Below the pieces are notes generated by a model that was not told the DNA's origin, searched no databases, and saw only the letters and a list, made by a program, of their open reading frames with translations. 64,000 nt of DNA from Zonotrichia leucophrys gambelii (lineage: Eukaryota; Chordata; Aves; Passeriformes; Passerellidae), in NCBI RefSeq assembly GCF_028769735.1, contig NC_088188.1, positions 5,293,001-5,357,000 on the forward strand, in the 5' to 3' direction. A program made the position numbers and the translations under genes. Every line of letters begins with the position of its first letter. The stretch's first letter is position 1. Positions 23,165 through 37,200 of the stretch are shown here, in pieces.

Positions 23165-25055
23165 TACAATATATACTGTATATTTATTATAATTGCACCA
23201 GCTCACGGCATCTACAGCTGTACTCACAACCCAGAGAGAGAGCGCACGCGCGACAGGAAAATACTGAAGTATTTCTACAGAGTATTTGTTCCAGTTGGCT
23301 CCCTCCCGGCAGGAGACAGAGACTGTAAAAGAGGAAGACTGGAATTTTTCCCTGATGTGCTGGCTGCTCCGCGGCGCCGCTGCAGGCGGGGCTCGGGTCC
23401 TGGGGAGCCGCGGCCCCACGGGGGCTGCAGGGCGATCAATCCCCGCTGCTGGCTCGGCTCTGGCTCTTGGCAGGGCATTCCCCCATGGCCCAGCGGGGTC
23501 GGGGCTCCACGGCCGCTCTGGGCTCCCCGTGGGGCGCTGGGGGCTGTGGGGGCTGTGGGGCAGCAGCTGGAATTGCTGGGATGGTTTGTGGAGCGCGTGG
23601 CTCGGGGTTTGTGGGGATGCTGGGGGAATTCGTGTCCTCTATCTCCCCCCAGGCTCCAGGAGAGCAGAACCTTTTGTCTCCTCCTCCTCCTGCCACTGTC
23701 ACATCCAGCGCTGCCACCCTGCCCAGGCTGGCATGTGGGGACAAGCTGCACATGGAGTGCCACCAGTGTGTCCCCTCCTTACCTGTTCACCCCATCTCTA
23801 ACACCTCTGGACACCCAGGGACGGGCACCCATCACTGCCCAGCTCCTGGGATTTCTCCCCAAGGCCTGGTGAACCCTGGACATGCCAGGTTTGGGAGGCT
23901 GACCCTGAAGTGCCCCTTGCTCCCATCCCTGCTCCATCAGGCCCCTGCTGACGAGGCTGAGCTGGGCTCCAGAGGATCCTCCCGACCCCGGCTGGCTGGG
24001 AACCAGCCAGAGCCCGGCTGTGCATGCAGGGGCGGCGGGTTAATGCGGGCAGCTGCTCTCCCACCCAGCGAGGCTCATCCCCATTGTCCTGCTCCAGCCA
24101 GCCGCAAACGCGGGGCCAGCGGCGTTAAACACCGACCCCGGGGCCACCACTGTCCTCAGCGCCTGGGGGCTTGGTTTTTTCTGGGAAATCAGCAAAATCC
24201 TGCGAAAGCCGGGCGGCAGGCCAAGCCCGGGACCCTCCTGCCTCTCTCTTCCCATAATTGAGTTAAAAAGCAGCCACTTTTCCCCGGATCAGGAGGGGAC
24301 GGGGCTGCGAGCCCAGAGGTGGGGCAGGCCACGGCAGTGCCAGAGGGTGGCTGGGTGCACCCCCTGCCCAGCCCCAGCTCCCTCCTCCCGGGGTGCCCCC
24401 AAACTGGGGGGTGGGTGGGTGCCAGGGCCGGCTCCTGAGCTGGGACAAGCAGCATATTCCCTGGATCTCCTCGCTTGGGAAGAGAATTACGGGTGCTGCC
24501 GGCTTTGTTCATCCATGGCTCGGCGTGTGCTCAGGTCTGGGGGCACCCCAAAATGTTTTGCAGAGCCCCTGTGCCCCATGACACCCTGGGGACTGCTTTG
24601 CTGGGGGAAACAGGGCCTTGCTCACCTCTGGTTGGCATCACACCCTCCAGCTGAGCCTGCCCCCCCATCTGCCCACCTCCCCGGGATGCTCTTGTGCTAA
24701 AAAACAGTCAGACAACCCCAAAAGAAGCACAGGGAGACGCCAGGGGTGTCCCCAGCCACCCCCACCCTCTGGCCCCAAGGTCTCTGCAGAGCATTTGTTC
24801 CCTCGCTCTGTGCTTGCCCGCCCCACCCCGCCCCACTCGCAGAAATAAGAAGAGATCCGAGATCCTCCCCTTCCCCATCCCGACCCCAAACACCCCCGGG
24901 CGGGGGGAGCCACCCCCTCCCAGGGCGTTCCCATCTGAGTTCCCATCCGTGCTCTCCCCCAGAGCTGCCAGGTCCATCCTGAGCATCCCCCGGCTCCTTT
25001 CCACCTCCCCGCGGGTCCCGTCCCTCCTGGGGGCAGAGCTGGGCTGTCGGGGGGC
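23165..25055 (-). other. SRRM3: SRRM3 3' untranslated region
   Basis: About 1.9 kb between the SRRM3 stop and a minus-strand AATAAA at 23188-23183, which sits in an abrupt AT-rich pocket (TATAATAAATATACAG). The length is similar to mammalian SRRM3 3'UTRs as I recall them. The exact end is inferred. Confidence 0.6.
23183..23188 (-). terminator. SRRM3: SRRM3 candidate poly(A) signal
   Basis: Minus-strand AATAAA in an AT-rich island of otherwise GC-rich DNA. It is the first strong canonical signal I find after the stop codon. Confidence 0.6.
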
Positions 25056-25272
25056 TCAGAAGCCGGCGCTCTCCGAGCTGCTGCGGCTGTTGTAGCTGGG
25101 GCTGCGGCTGGGGCTGCGGGAGCGGCTGGGGGGGCTGCGAGTCCGGCTGCGGCTGCGGCTGGAGCTGTAGCTGTCGTAGCTGCGGCTGCGGCTCCGGCTG
25201 TACGAGTAGGTGCTCAGCGAGCTGGAGGACGAGGGGCTGGGCCGGTAGTAGGGGATGGGACGCTTGCGGGCG
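25056..25272 (-). CDS. SRRM3: SRRM3 coding exon 14 (eMIC core and C-terminus)
   Basis: Acceptor TTCCATTCGCAG, then [20 protein letters not shown] and an RS/SY-rich tail ending SSSESAGF and TGA at 25058-25056. Confidence 0.95.
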
Positions 25273-28200
25273 CTGCGAATGGAAAAGGGAAACTGAGTCA
25301 GGGGAAGGGGGTCCTGGACGCTGGAAGGGCGCTGGGCCCCCAGCATTGAGGCAGGGCAGCCAAGCATCCCAGCGGCGTCAGGATGCGGCCACCCGGCATC
25401 ACCTCCCCGTCCATCCATCCATCCATCCATCCATCCATCCATCCCGCTCCTCCTCCCCTGCGCCCTCCCCCGCGGTGTTAGTCCTGGATTAGGCAGCGTC
25501 GAGGGCGGAAAGTGAGCAGGTTAATGTGGCTTTTGTGTTTCCCAGACACCAAAGATTGAAAGCTGCTGAAAAAGAGACGTTCGGGATTAGCGGGAGGCGA
25601 GCTGCAGCCCGCCCGGCGCCTGAGGATGAGGAGGGACACGGGAGGCACGGGGACACAGGGGACAGCGACATCGGGAGTCGGCCCCTTGTCCTTGTCCCTT
25701 GTCCCAGCCTGGTGTTAGTGGGACCAGAGAGTGGCTGGGTGCTGAGGGCATCCTGAGGTGTGAGGAGACACAGAGGGGTCCAGGAGGAAGAGCAGGAGGA
25801 AGAGGAGGAGGAAGGGGGAAGGTTACCCTGGGAGCCAGGCTGGCGGCGATGCTCTCCGGGAGGGACCTTGGGATGAAATGGAAAAGGAGAAGTTGGCATC
25901 ACTGAGGTAGGACCACGTGGTGGAGGGTTTGATGGGAACTGGGGACAGGAACTGGGGCTCCTGGCTGGGCTCTGGGGCAGGCAAGGGGGGCTGGGGGTGT
26001 TTCCCTGGCTGCCCCCTCCCCACAGCATCCTCTACACCTCACAGAAATGGCTCTGCTCCTCCTGAACCCCGAGCAGAGCAGGGTCTGCCACCCCCATCTC
26101 CCCCAAGAATGGTGATGGGATGAGGTGAATGGTCCCCACAGGGACGATGGGCTGTGTTCTCCAGCTGAGCCCTGCCACCTCCCTGGGGACATCCTGGGAA
26201 AACCTGGATGGAGCAGGAGGGATGGAAAATCAGACAGTGGCACCTGGGCTGGGCTGGGAGCAGCTTCCCTAGCCCATTCTCTTTCCAGGGCATCCATCAG
26301 GGAGAACTGTGGGGAGCTCTAACCCGTGGGCTCTGCAGTGTTCCTCCTGTCCTTTCTCCTGTCCTCCCTCCTGACAACTCCAGCCCTGCCCAGGCAAAAC
26401 AAAATCCCTCCCACAGGGAGGCAGATTTCTGAAAATCCAGCCCCCCCGATCACCCAGCTGATAGTGGGAGAGACAAATAGGTCAGGAAGGAGGTAATCTG
26501 GGCTGGGCACGGCCCCGCCGCCAGTGCTGCATCTTAACGAGGTGCTACATATGCACACAGTGTTTTGTCTGGCAGGAAATATTGCCTGTCTTACAGCTCA
26601 GGATCCTGAGGCAATAGGATCCCAAGGAGGAGAAGCCAGCTTTTGGAGGGCAGGAGAGACGTGATTGCGGACGTGAGCCCTGCTGGAATACGCGCAGCGG
26701 ATTAAAATTAATTCCTGTTTTCCTGCCTCGAAATAGGAAGAGATCAGAAGGTCACAGCATTGGAGGCAGTCTGGTCACCCATCTGTCTGGGCCAGCTGAT
26801 TCACCCAGCCATCCTCAGAGCTGTCTGTGCATCCACAGACCTGCTGCTGTCCATCCGTGTGTCCATCCGTGTGTCCATCCACCCATCCATCCATCTGTAT
26901 GTCCATCCATCCATGTGTCCATCCATCCATCTGTATGTCCATCCATCCACGTGTCCATCCATCCGTCTGTCCGTCTGTCTGTCTATCTGTACGTCCGTCC
27001 ATCCATCCATCCATCCATCCATCCATCCATCCATCATCCATCCATCCATCATCCATCCATCCATCCATCCATCCATCCATCCATCATCCATCCATCCATC
27101 CATCCATCATCCATCCATCCATCATCCATCCATCTGCCCATTCAGGCACCCTTTGGGGTCAGCTGGCAGCAGAGCCCAGCCCTGGGTAGTGTCAGTGGCC
27201 ATGGCATTGGCAGTGTCAGTGTCAGTGGCAATGGCAGTGACTGTGGCAGTGGCAGAGCCTTTGTCCCGTGCCAGGACACACCTGGTGATCCTCCTGGGCT
27301 CCATGAAGCTGGGCGAGTCGCGTCTCCTCTTCCTGATGGGGGAGTAGCTCCTGGAGCGGCGCCGGGGGCGGGCGGGATCGGGGTCACCGTGACGTGTTCG
27401 GGGCTCGTTGTCCTTCTCTCTACAGCCCGGGGAGGAGGACGAGAAGGGTCAGGGAACGGGCTGGGATCCCGTGCGGCACGCAGGGACGCCCTGTGGCAGC
27501 AGTCACTGCCCGGATGTCACTCCCACCTGGGGCTGGCGTTTTCAGTGTGACCAACAATGACATGTCCCCTCCCCGAGTGCCAGGGCAGCCGGGACAGCCC
27601 TGAGCCGCGACGCCCCCTGAGCCCCCTGGCACCCGCGGTGTCCCCGTGCCCCTGTCCCCTCGGGCCTGACCTGCTGGCTGGCTTTTTGGGCGAGGGCGAG
27701 CGGGAGCGGCTGCGCGCTGCTCTCTTCTCCCGGGAGCGGGAGCGGGACTTGGACAGGGAGCCGCTGGAGCTCCAGGAGCTGCTGCGCTGGCCCGGGCTGG
27801 GGGACGGGCTCTTCCTCCGCTCCGAGGCGTGCCGCGAGTGCTTGGCTGACGACTCCGAGCTGCTGTTGGGCCGGCCCCGGTGGTGCCGCTCCTTCACCCT
27901 GTGAGGGCAGATGCCAGCACGGCCTCGCACCTGTCCCGGCTGGCAGAGTGTCCCCACAGCAGCCAGGGACCCCAGGTTCCCATAAGGAACACTTCATGAC
28001 ACGAGTTTTTGACTGGGCTACATCCCTGACTGTAAAGCACAGGATTTTCATTTGCTTGGCATCCCGCATCCTGTGGGATGCTGTGATTCCCTGCTGCCAT
28101 CCAGGCACTGCCCTTTGCAGTGGGATAATCTCTTGCAGGGATGGCCTTTACCATTGACCCACCGTGGCTCTTCCCCATCCCCATCCCTTCCCTATCACCA

Positions 28201-31200
28201 TCCCCGGGTCTGTCCCCATCGCCATTCCCATCGCCAACTCGTCCTCATTGCCATCCCCATTCCTGTCCCTTTAGCTCTATTCCCACTCCATCCCTTGAGC
28301 ATCCCAACCCTGCCACGCTCCCCAGGGCTTTGCCTGGATGGATTTAAGGTGCCCACAGGGAGCTGCACCCCAAACATCCGAGCCCGGCTCCCATATCCTC
28401 AGCTTAGCCCCCAGATCTCTGCCTGGATGGATTTAAGGTGCCCGCAGGGAGCTGCACCACAAACACCCGATGCCAGATCCCGGGCAGGGATGGCAGGAGC
28501 CCATCGCGGGCACTCCCTTACTTCTTGCCGTGCGCTCCGTGGTTCCTGTCGGGGCCGGCGGGCGGGTGGTACGGGTGGGAGCCGGCCGAGCCCTCCGAGT
28601 CGCTGCTGGAGCCGGCGGGGCTGAGCGGCGGCGGCGGCGCCTCCCGGGGGCCCGGGGGCCGCCCCTTGCTCTGGCCGCGGTGTCGGGGCGGCGGCGAGGC
28701 ACTGCGGGAGCGATGCCGGTGCCCGTGCTTGGCCCGCTCCGGCGAGGGCGAGCGGGGGCTGCGGGCGCCGTGTCGGCCGCCCCGGCTGCGGGGGGACGGC
28801 GGCTCCGTCCTGCCGTGAGCCCGCGGAGAGGGGGACGCCGAGGCCGGCCTCTGGCAAGGGGGGAGAGAGAGAGAGAAGGAGGGAGAGGAGGAAGGGAGGA
28901 AGGAGAGAAGAAAGAAGGAGAAAGGGGATTTTAACGGGGGGCGCCGGGCCGGGGGCGCAGATCACAACGTCAATGCACATCGCATAAGGCAGGCTACACA
29001 GACGCTACTCTGCACCTTCCTCTCGCCCTCAACAACGTGGGTCATGCAAACCTCCGCATGCAAAACGCCAAAAAAATAGAACTCAACTCAAATCGTAATA
29101 AAAACCCAAAGGAAGGGGTGGGATGGGAGGAAAAGAAATAAATCCAAGGAAGCCCCAAGTCGTCGGGGAGGGAAAGCTTGAAGGGAAAGAAACAAACACC
29201 CCCCCAACCCCAAAAAACACCTGGAGAGGGGATAAAGCAAACCCTGGTGCCCGCCCGCCCCGACCAAGAAAGGGGAAGGGAAAAGGGGGATAAAACCCAA
29301 ACGAAGGAAAATGGGGAAAAAAAAAGAAAAAAAGACATGAGAGAAGGGAAGGTGGGGCAGTGGGGGAGAGTAAATCAGACTGAGCCGAGGAGAAAGGGTC
29401 GAACCAAAGAGGGCTGGAGGTGATGGGGTCTGCTCACACAGAGGCATGCACATATATAGAGATATATGTTCTGATACGTGTAGATTTTATCAATAGTACG
29501 GCTTTCGGCTTAAAACAAATCCAGAAACGAGGAAAAAACGGCACAGAGCGACAATGGAGGGCAAGGCAGGGGAGGGGGCCGGGGGGAGGGGCGAGAAGGC
29601 ATAAAAGAAACCAACAAAAAAAGAAAGAAGAAAAACCATCCAAATCAAATCAAATTTTTTTTTAAATAATAAAAATAAATAAATAAAAAACAAAGCAAAA
29701 CTTCACAAATGTCCTCGTTACTGAGATAAACGAATGTCTCTGAGCTCTTCCTGGGACACGCATTGAGCTGTTAGCTGTGACTCTGCAGGGAACTGCTAAG
29801 TCCTCATCAGCACTCAACACAGACTTTGCTTTCTGCTTCCTTTTTTTTTTTTATTTTTTCCATTATATGCTTTTTTTTTTTTTTAAGTCCCTCTTGGTTA
29901 ACATCCACTTACCAAAAAAGTGGCATTTCCTCCTTTAGTAGGTAAGGTATGAAGAGAAGGGAAAAGCGGGGCAATATAAGTGCATCATTAGATTCACAAA
30001 AATGCAAGAGAGAAAGAAAGAGCGAGAGAAGGAGGAGAGACAGAGACAGAGCCAGAGAGAGGAGAAATAAAACAAACCAACTCACTTCTCCTACGGGGAG
30101 GGGAAACCTTGGCCCACCACCGTGGCCAAGCCCTGAGCACTGAGACCTCAAGGGATTTTGCCCAGCCCTGAGGCTCCCAAATATCTCAGCTCCTCTGAGC
30201 CACAAACGCTGCCTGGGTGTTCCTCCCATCTTTGCAAACACCACGAGACCAAAAAGATGGGTGGAAACAGCTCCTGTAACACCAGTCCTGCCCAAGCTGG
30301 CAAACCCCAGCTCAGGGGGCTTTGGGGTCTCCTTCCCCCCAGCCACAGCCCAGTGCCAGGTCCCTGAGAATCCCTGGAGGGTGAATCCTGCACAGGGCAT
30401 CCCTGAGTCCAGCCAAGGGATCAAAAGGGGTTCAGGGATATTGGGATGGTGTCAGGATTGTGCCATCACGCCCAGGGCTGGTGACTCCTGTTCCTCACCA
30501 TCCCACCAAAGAATGGTCAGTGAATCCTCGAGGCTGAGCTTCTCTCCACCCATCCCACTGTGTTCTCAATGCCACTTTTCTCCCCCCAAAAAAGAAGGGG
30601 GCAGGGTGAAGGGCTGGGATTCTGGGGACCACCACGAAGATGCTGCAAAAGGGACACAAAGCTTCCATGTCCCTGAGCATCCCAGACTGCTCCACACTCC
30701 ACCACCTCTTTGTCCCCGTGGAAAAGCCAATTCCTCCAACCACAGAGCAGCAAGCTGCAGCCAAAATGAGGGGATTTGGGGGTTTTATTAAAAACCAGTT
30801 GCTGTTGCAATGGCTGCAGCAAGGGGGAGGCTGGCAGTGATGATCAGCCCTGCCCAGCTGCCCTGCAAGGATCTGATCCAGGGGGATCAGCAGCCACAGA
30901 AAGGGGGACCAGGGGAGCCCATGCCCAGCCCCACATCCCAGGAGAGGAACATTAAAGCAGAGAAGATGATGAAGAAGAAGAAGAAGAGGACGATGAAGAG
31001 ATAAAGAGAGGGGGTTCCTCTCTGCCAGGGTGGTTTTTTGGCACTGGCTGGCCACTGGCCATGCCATGGGCTCGGGCTGTGGGATGCAGGGCTCCCACCC
31101 AAACCCTGGAGTCTCCTGCCCTGGCGTGCAGGAAGGCAGCAATGGTAAAAGCATCTCCAATAAACCCAAATTGCCAAAGAGGGAATTTCCCTCAGCCTAA

Positions 31201-34200
31201 GACAGAAAACACACACTGGGCACCTGTGGGAATGGGACAGCCAGGGCAGGGATGCTGTCACCTGCCCCTCACAGGCTGGCATGTCCTGGACCTGCTTCTC
31301 TCCACACAGAAAGATTTAAACTTTCCCTACTGCAGCCTCTCTCAGTATTTTCCCTAAGCTGGGTTTTTTTCCCCCTGAAGAGGGGCTAAACCCACACATC
31401 TCCCCAAATTTCTCATTTATTACCCCATCCATCCACCCCAAAACCCCCTGTGCCCACTTCTACCCGTGGCCACTGCCCCTGTTTGTCCCTAAATATCTTC
31501 ACCTTCATTTAATGGGGGATTGAAAGGGAACAGCCGTGCTCGGCCCCTGAATGGAAACGAACACAAATTCAGAGGGCTGAAAGACACAGAAATGCATTCT
31601 ACCGACAGCACGAGGAGACGGGGAAGAGAAAAGGGGGGAAGAAAGAAAAAAATATTACGTGGACAGGGCAAAAAAATATATATATTAAAAAAAGAACGTA
31701 AGAGAAGAGCATGGCTTTGCAGCTAACTGGGGAAAACCATACAAATAAAAAAAATAATTATATATAGCCACCAAAAAGAGACAAAATGAGAGACAGAGAA
31801 GGGGAGTGAGAAAGAAAGAGAAAGAAAGTCAGAAAGAAAGAGAAAATAACATTAAATCAAGCTACGGTGCTTTTCAACAGGCTCATCTGCAGAAGTGAAC
31901 GTGCAGAGGTGGACAAAATACCTACCTTTGGAATTGGCAGTGACAGGAATGCAATAATAAAAAAAGAAAACAATAATCTCCACATTTGGAGGGCAGAATG
32001 GGAAAAAGACAAGGACTCTTTAGTACGGCGATCCAGACCCCTCGGCTAATCCCGTTTGCTTTGCTTAGAATTTTTTAAAATCATTTTTAAAATTGGTCTC
32101 TTTAGCTTCTAATTTTTATTCTCTTTTTTAAAAATGTTTTGTTTGTTTGTTTGTTTGTTTAATAGGAAGGCTGCGGCCTCCGCCGAGCGGGGGGGCCGCG
32201 GTGGGGGTGGCTGGCTGGTGTCTGTAACCCGATCAGGCTGCGGTTCACTCTTTCAAAGTCACTCTATAAACATGGCAAAGTCCCGGGTAACATGCAGGGA
32301 AGGCGATGGATGGAGGTGGGACACGGCGAGGGATGTCGGGGTGTGTCGGCCCAAAGAAAACCGGAGAAAGAGAGGGGCTGGAGGGTGCGTGTGGGCGAGG
32401 AGGAGGAGGAGAGACCCAGGAGGAAGGCTGGGAAGGCAGCGGGGATGGATGGAGACAGGACTGGGTATTTAAAAGGGGCACCCAGCGGCTCTGGGGGTGC
32501 TGGGGTGGGCACCGGAGCTTTTGGGGGGTCTGCGGGAGGTGGGGAGGGGGCTGGGGACTCATCCTGTGGGGATGCAGGATGCGGGATAGCCCCGCAGCCC
32601 GCGGCCTCATCCTGCAGCCGGGCAGGAAAAGCTGGCCGCGGCAGCAGCATCCAGCCGAGGACACCAATTTGAGGAGGAAAAGGGCAATTCGCTCCTTTGC
32701 AGTGCAGAGCTGCTGGGTTCTCTTCCCTTTTAAATTCCTTGTTCAAAATATAGAAAATGGAAATACAATGTTCAGCGGCCGTAAATATTTAGAAAACACA
32801 TCGGGCTTATGTTTTTGTTTTGTTTTGTTTTTGTTTTTTTTTTCTTCTCCACATTAACACACACAAAAGCAAAAAATTCTAGAACAACACGACGACGACG
32901 GGGTGGGGGGAAATAAAAATAAGAGAAATATATATCGTTTGCATTTCTGTACATCACAAGGGAAAAGAAAATAAATCATGAGAAAGGAAACTAAAACAAG
33001 GGGGCGGGAAAAAAAAGCACGTTTCATTGCCCTTCCCTCCCCCTCGTCCCTGCTTCTGCTGAGCAAGAAATGGAAGTGTATATTACCGTTTGGGTTTTTT
33101 TCAAATGGGAGGCTAAAGAAAAACACAGATGGGATTAAAAAGAAAAAAAAATAAAAAATAGAAACCAGAGAGAGAAAGAAAGAGAGAGAGAGAGAGAAAG
33201 AGAGAAAGTTGTTGGAGAAAAGTCCCGCTGGTGCCGGGGAGCCAAGGGAGCTCGGCGGCCTGGGCGCTGCTGGGCTGGGCTGGGGAGAGCGGGGCCAGCC
33301 CGGCACCCGACCCGCCCCACGGCCCCGCCGCAACCGCGGCCAAGAAGAAAGCAGAGAGGTGCCCCGAGAGCCGGGCAGGGTGCTGGTGCTGCTGGGGTGC
33401 TGGGCTGGGGAGGGTGAAGGGCATGTGTGGATGTGCACCCTGTTTGCTGGGGTGCCCCTGGTCCTGCAGGTGTTGGGGTGTCAGTGTCGGTGCTGCCAGC
33501 CCAGGATCTCAGCTGTGGGAATCAAGCTCTCTGGGGAGCTGTGTGGGCTCCGTTAGTGGAGTGTCCTGCTTTCACTCAGCCCCCCTTAGCCAAAGCAGGC
33601 TCCTCACCATGCCAGCACTGGTTAAACTGGGGCTGGCCCCTGGGTTAGGGCTTGTCCCACTCAGCAAAGGAGAAGCCCCCAGGGTTTCACCAAGATTTTC
33701 ACCTCAGGATGCTGAGGCAGAGCTGGGGATGCTCAGCTTTGATGTCACCTGCCATGGGGACCTCAAGGTCCTAAAATCTGAGCATCCAGCATCAAATCCT
33801 CTCCAAACCCTAACCAGGCCAGAGTGGTTGAGCACTGGTGCTGGCCCTTGGCACTAGGGAGAGTTGGGGTTGGTGGGCAAACAAGAATTTTCCTGCTTTG
33901 GCCGTTCTTTGGCTGCCTGAGATCAATCTCAGGGAGGTGCTGAGCCCAGTGGTGACCCTGGCAGGTGATGCTGGCCTGCCAAGCCATCATCCCAGAGGGT
34001 GACATACACAGGGCGAAGTGTGGCTTTGGGACAGGGATGACCTGTTGGCTGCCCTGATTTCTGCCCCAGGGCAACGGGCTGGCTCCCCCAGGGAGATCGT
34101 GCACCCAGCGCGGGGTCGGTGAGTGCTGGGAGGGTGCAGCCTGCACCCCACATCTCCCCCGTGTGCTCCGGTTGGGCAGGGCGGGGAGCCGAGCGAGTGG

Positions 34201-37200
34201 GGAAGGAGGGCGGAAGAGAGCAGGGGGGCAGTCCTGTGGAGGGAGGAGGGCAGGGAAGCGAAGAGTGATCCAAGAAAAGCCTACGTACATCCGAGGGCTC
34301 CGGGAGCGGGGCGCCGTGGCTGTGGCGGCCGTTCTGGGCGCTGCCCTTGTGCCCGTTCTGGTGCGGCGAGGCCGAGCGCTGGGGCGAGGGCGAGGACGGG
34401 CTGCGGCTGGAGCGGGCGCTGCTGCCCTTGGGGCCATCCTGCCGGCGCTTGGGGCTCACCCTGAGGGGAACAGCACCGTCAGCTGCCGGCACCCCCGGCC
34501 CCGAGCCCCGCCCCGCCTTGGCCCGGCTCCGGCAGAGCCGCCGGCTGCAGTGCCGAAGCCATAAATGGGGTGAGAATTGGTGCTTTGTGCTGTCTTTAGC
34601 TAAAAATTGAAACCCCGGCTGAGGAGCATGTTCCCAAACCTTCCAGAGATGCTGCAGCACCATCCCACTCCCCTCTATGGCTGTCTCAGGGATGTCTCTG
34701 CCACCTGCCTTTGCCCTCCATCCTCCAATGTCCCCATCCCTGGGACACCTCTGTCACCCATCTTCTGCCCTCCATCCCCCAGAGTCCCCATCCCTGGGAC
34801 ACCTTTGGCACCTGCCTTTACCCTCCATTCCCTGAGGTCTTCTCCCTTGGGACACCTCTGCCATCTGCCTCTGCCCTCCATCCTCCAAGGTCCCCATTCC
34901 TGGGACACCTCTGCCTCCCACCTCCTGCCCTGTACCACATAAAGGTGCCATTCCAAGGACATTTCTGTCCCTGTCCTCTACCCCACAGTGTCCCATGGTG
35001 GATTCTGGGGCTGGGTGTGGTGGTGGGGACGGGGGTCCCGGGCTGTCCCTTACCTGCCCGGGGATTTAGAGCCGCTGTCGTCGGAGGAGAGCGAGGCGCT
35101 GTGGGAGCTGCAGGAGCTGCGGCGGTGCGAGCGCCAGGCCGGGGACTCGCTGCGGGACCTGCGGAGAGGGCGGCCGGGGCCGAGGGACAGCTGAGCGCCC
35201 GCGGGGGACACGCAGGGACACAGAGAGCCCCGCCGCCCCCGCCAGCCCGGCCCTCACCTCTTGCGCTCTTTGTTTTTCTCTTTCCGTTTGTTCTTGGGGC
35301 TTCGGGACCTGCGGGAAGAGCCGAAAGCTGCAGACGTGGGAGCGGGGGCAGCACCTGAGGGTGGCTGCAGGAGGAGCGAGGGGAAGGAGCTGCCTGGTCT
35401 GGAGCTGGGCTCCACTGGGGTTCAAAGCATGGTGGGGATCCCAGATGGATTTTGTGGGACTGTGGTGTCAGGTGCAGGTTGGTGAGACCAGGCAGGAGAA
35501 AACAGGGGGACTGGTTCTGCTCAGCATCCTCAGGGCTCGAGCCCATTGTCACCCCTCCACTTGTTTTGCCCTGTGCCCTCTCTGGTGCCCTTTGTGTGTT
35601 TTTCACTCCTTTCACCCTAGAACAGCAGTGTTGGCGGAGGGCATCTGCAGAGCAGGGCAACAATCAAGGTTTGCCCTGGCTGTGGCTGCCTGGGATCCCC
35701 TCATCCCCCCTGAGGGACATTTGGGGCCCCACAGTCAGCCAGAGTGGCCTTGTGCCACATCCAAGGGCAGAGGACACACAGCAGTGTCCAGCTATGGGGT
35801 GGGGAGGTCCATCACGATGGGCAGAGGGGAGGGGACAGCAGGAGGGCAGCACACAGGGGGTCCCTGGCAGGGAAAGCTGGCAGCTGGTGGCACTGGAGTG
35901 GTTGTCACTCTTACCTGTGTCTTCTCTTTTTTCGTGACCCCGACTCAGACCTAAGGGATGAAGAGGAGGCAGAGATGAAGGAGATTACACTGATTTGGCC
36001 AGGGGGGAGCAAAGGCTGGGCAGTTTCTAGGCATGAGGAGAAGCACAGGAGGATGGCCCTGAGGTGGGCTGCTGGATGGGGCAGGTGACAGCGGCTGTGA
36101 GGAGGTGATGGCCCCATGAAAAGTCATCCTATCCACTTCTAAATCCTACCCCAGCCCAAGGGCCTGAGCAGCCCTCTGTCCCCAGCCCCTCTGTCCCCAA
36201 CCACCCCTGCTGTCCCCAGCCTGCTGTTGTGTCCATCCTACCTGTCACGTCTGTGTTTCTTTCCAGTCTTCTTTTTCTTTTCCTTGCGGATGGGTGAAGA
36301 GCTGTCACAGCTAGAGGGGAAGTGGGTGCCCTTGAGCAGGGAGCAAGGCACTCCCCAGCCTCTTCCCACCACCCCCAGCCACACTGCTTCCTCTGGACCA
36401 CCCCATGGGATGCATGAACATCACATGGCAGTTATTTCCTGGGGGATTTGGGCTGGGGGACAGAAAGGGACTTTTGGCAGCAGGGCTCTGGCTGCCTTCA
36501 ATTCTGGAATGCCCAAATCCTGCTGTGTCTCATTGCCACCTCGTGGGCTTTACTGCCTCCAGCAGGAGACAAGGTGGCCAATTCCCAGGGGGATTTCAGA
36601 GGGGGACAGTGGGTGGCAGAGGTCAGTCTGTGCCCAGTGGTCTTGCATGCCCAGAGGGGACCTCAGAGCCCACCCAGCCCAGTGGTCACTCACCTGCGCT
36701 CTGAGCCGGGTTTCCTCTTTTTGCTGCCATGGGAAAGGCAGAGAAGAAAGGGACATTAGGGACAGCATCCTGCTCAGGCAGCCAGTGCTAAGTGGTGAGG
36801 TTTTGGGCAGATGGACCCTTCACAGAGCCATACCCTGCCTGCTGCTGTGCCCTGTGGCAGCAAGCTCCTTCCCCACATGGACCAGGCAAGGTCCCAGCAG
36901 TGCATGCAGTAGGTGTGTGCACACACACATATGTGTTGCAGTATCACTACATGCAGATGCATTGCACCTCTTAAGGGTGCACACTCAGGGATGTACTGCC
37001 CCCCAAAGTGGGGTGACTTGCCCCTCCAGAGGCTGGCAAAGGGCTGAGCTGGGAGGTGAGCTGCCCTCCAGAGACAGGGGACAGCCCAGGGACAGCTGGG
37101 GACTCACCGGCTCCGGCGGTGGCCTGATTTCTTCTTCTTTTTCTTCTTGGGTGGAGGAGAGGTGGAGCTGCTTGAGCGTCTTTTCAACCTGTGGGAGACA

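Noticed and set aside
26760..27550. Open frames of His-Pro-Ser-Ile repeats and Trp-Met-Asp-Gly repeats on both strands
   Set aside because: Pure translations of the ATCC microsatellite; present in every frame.
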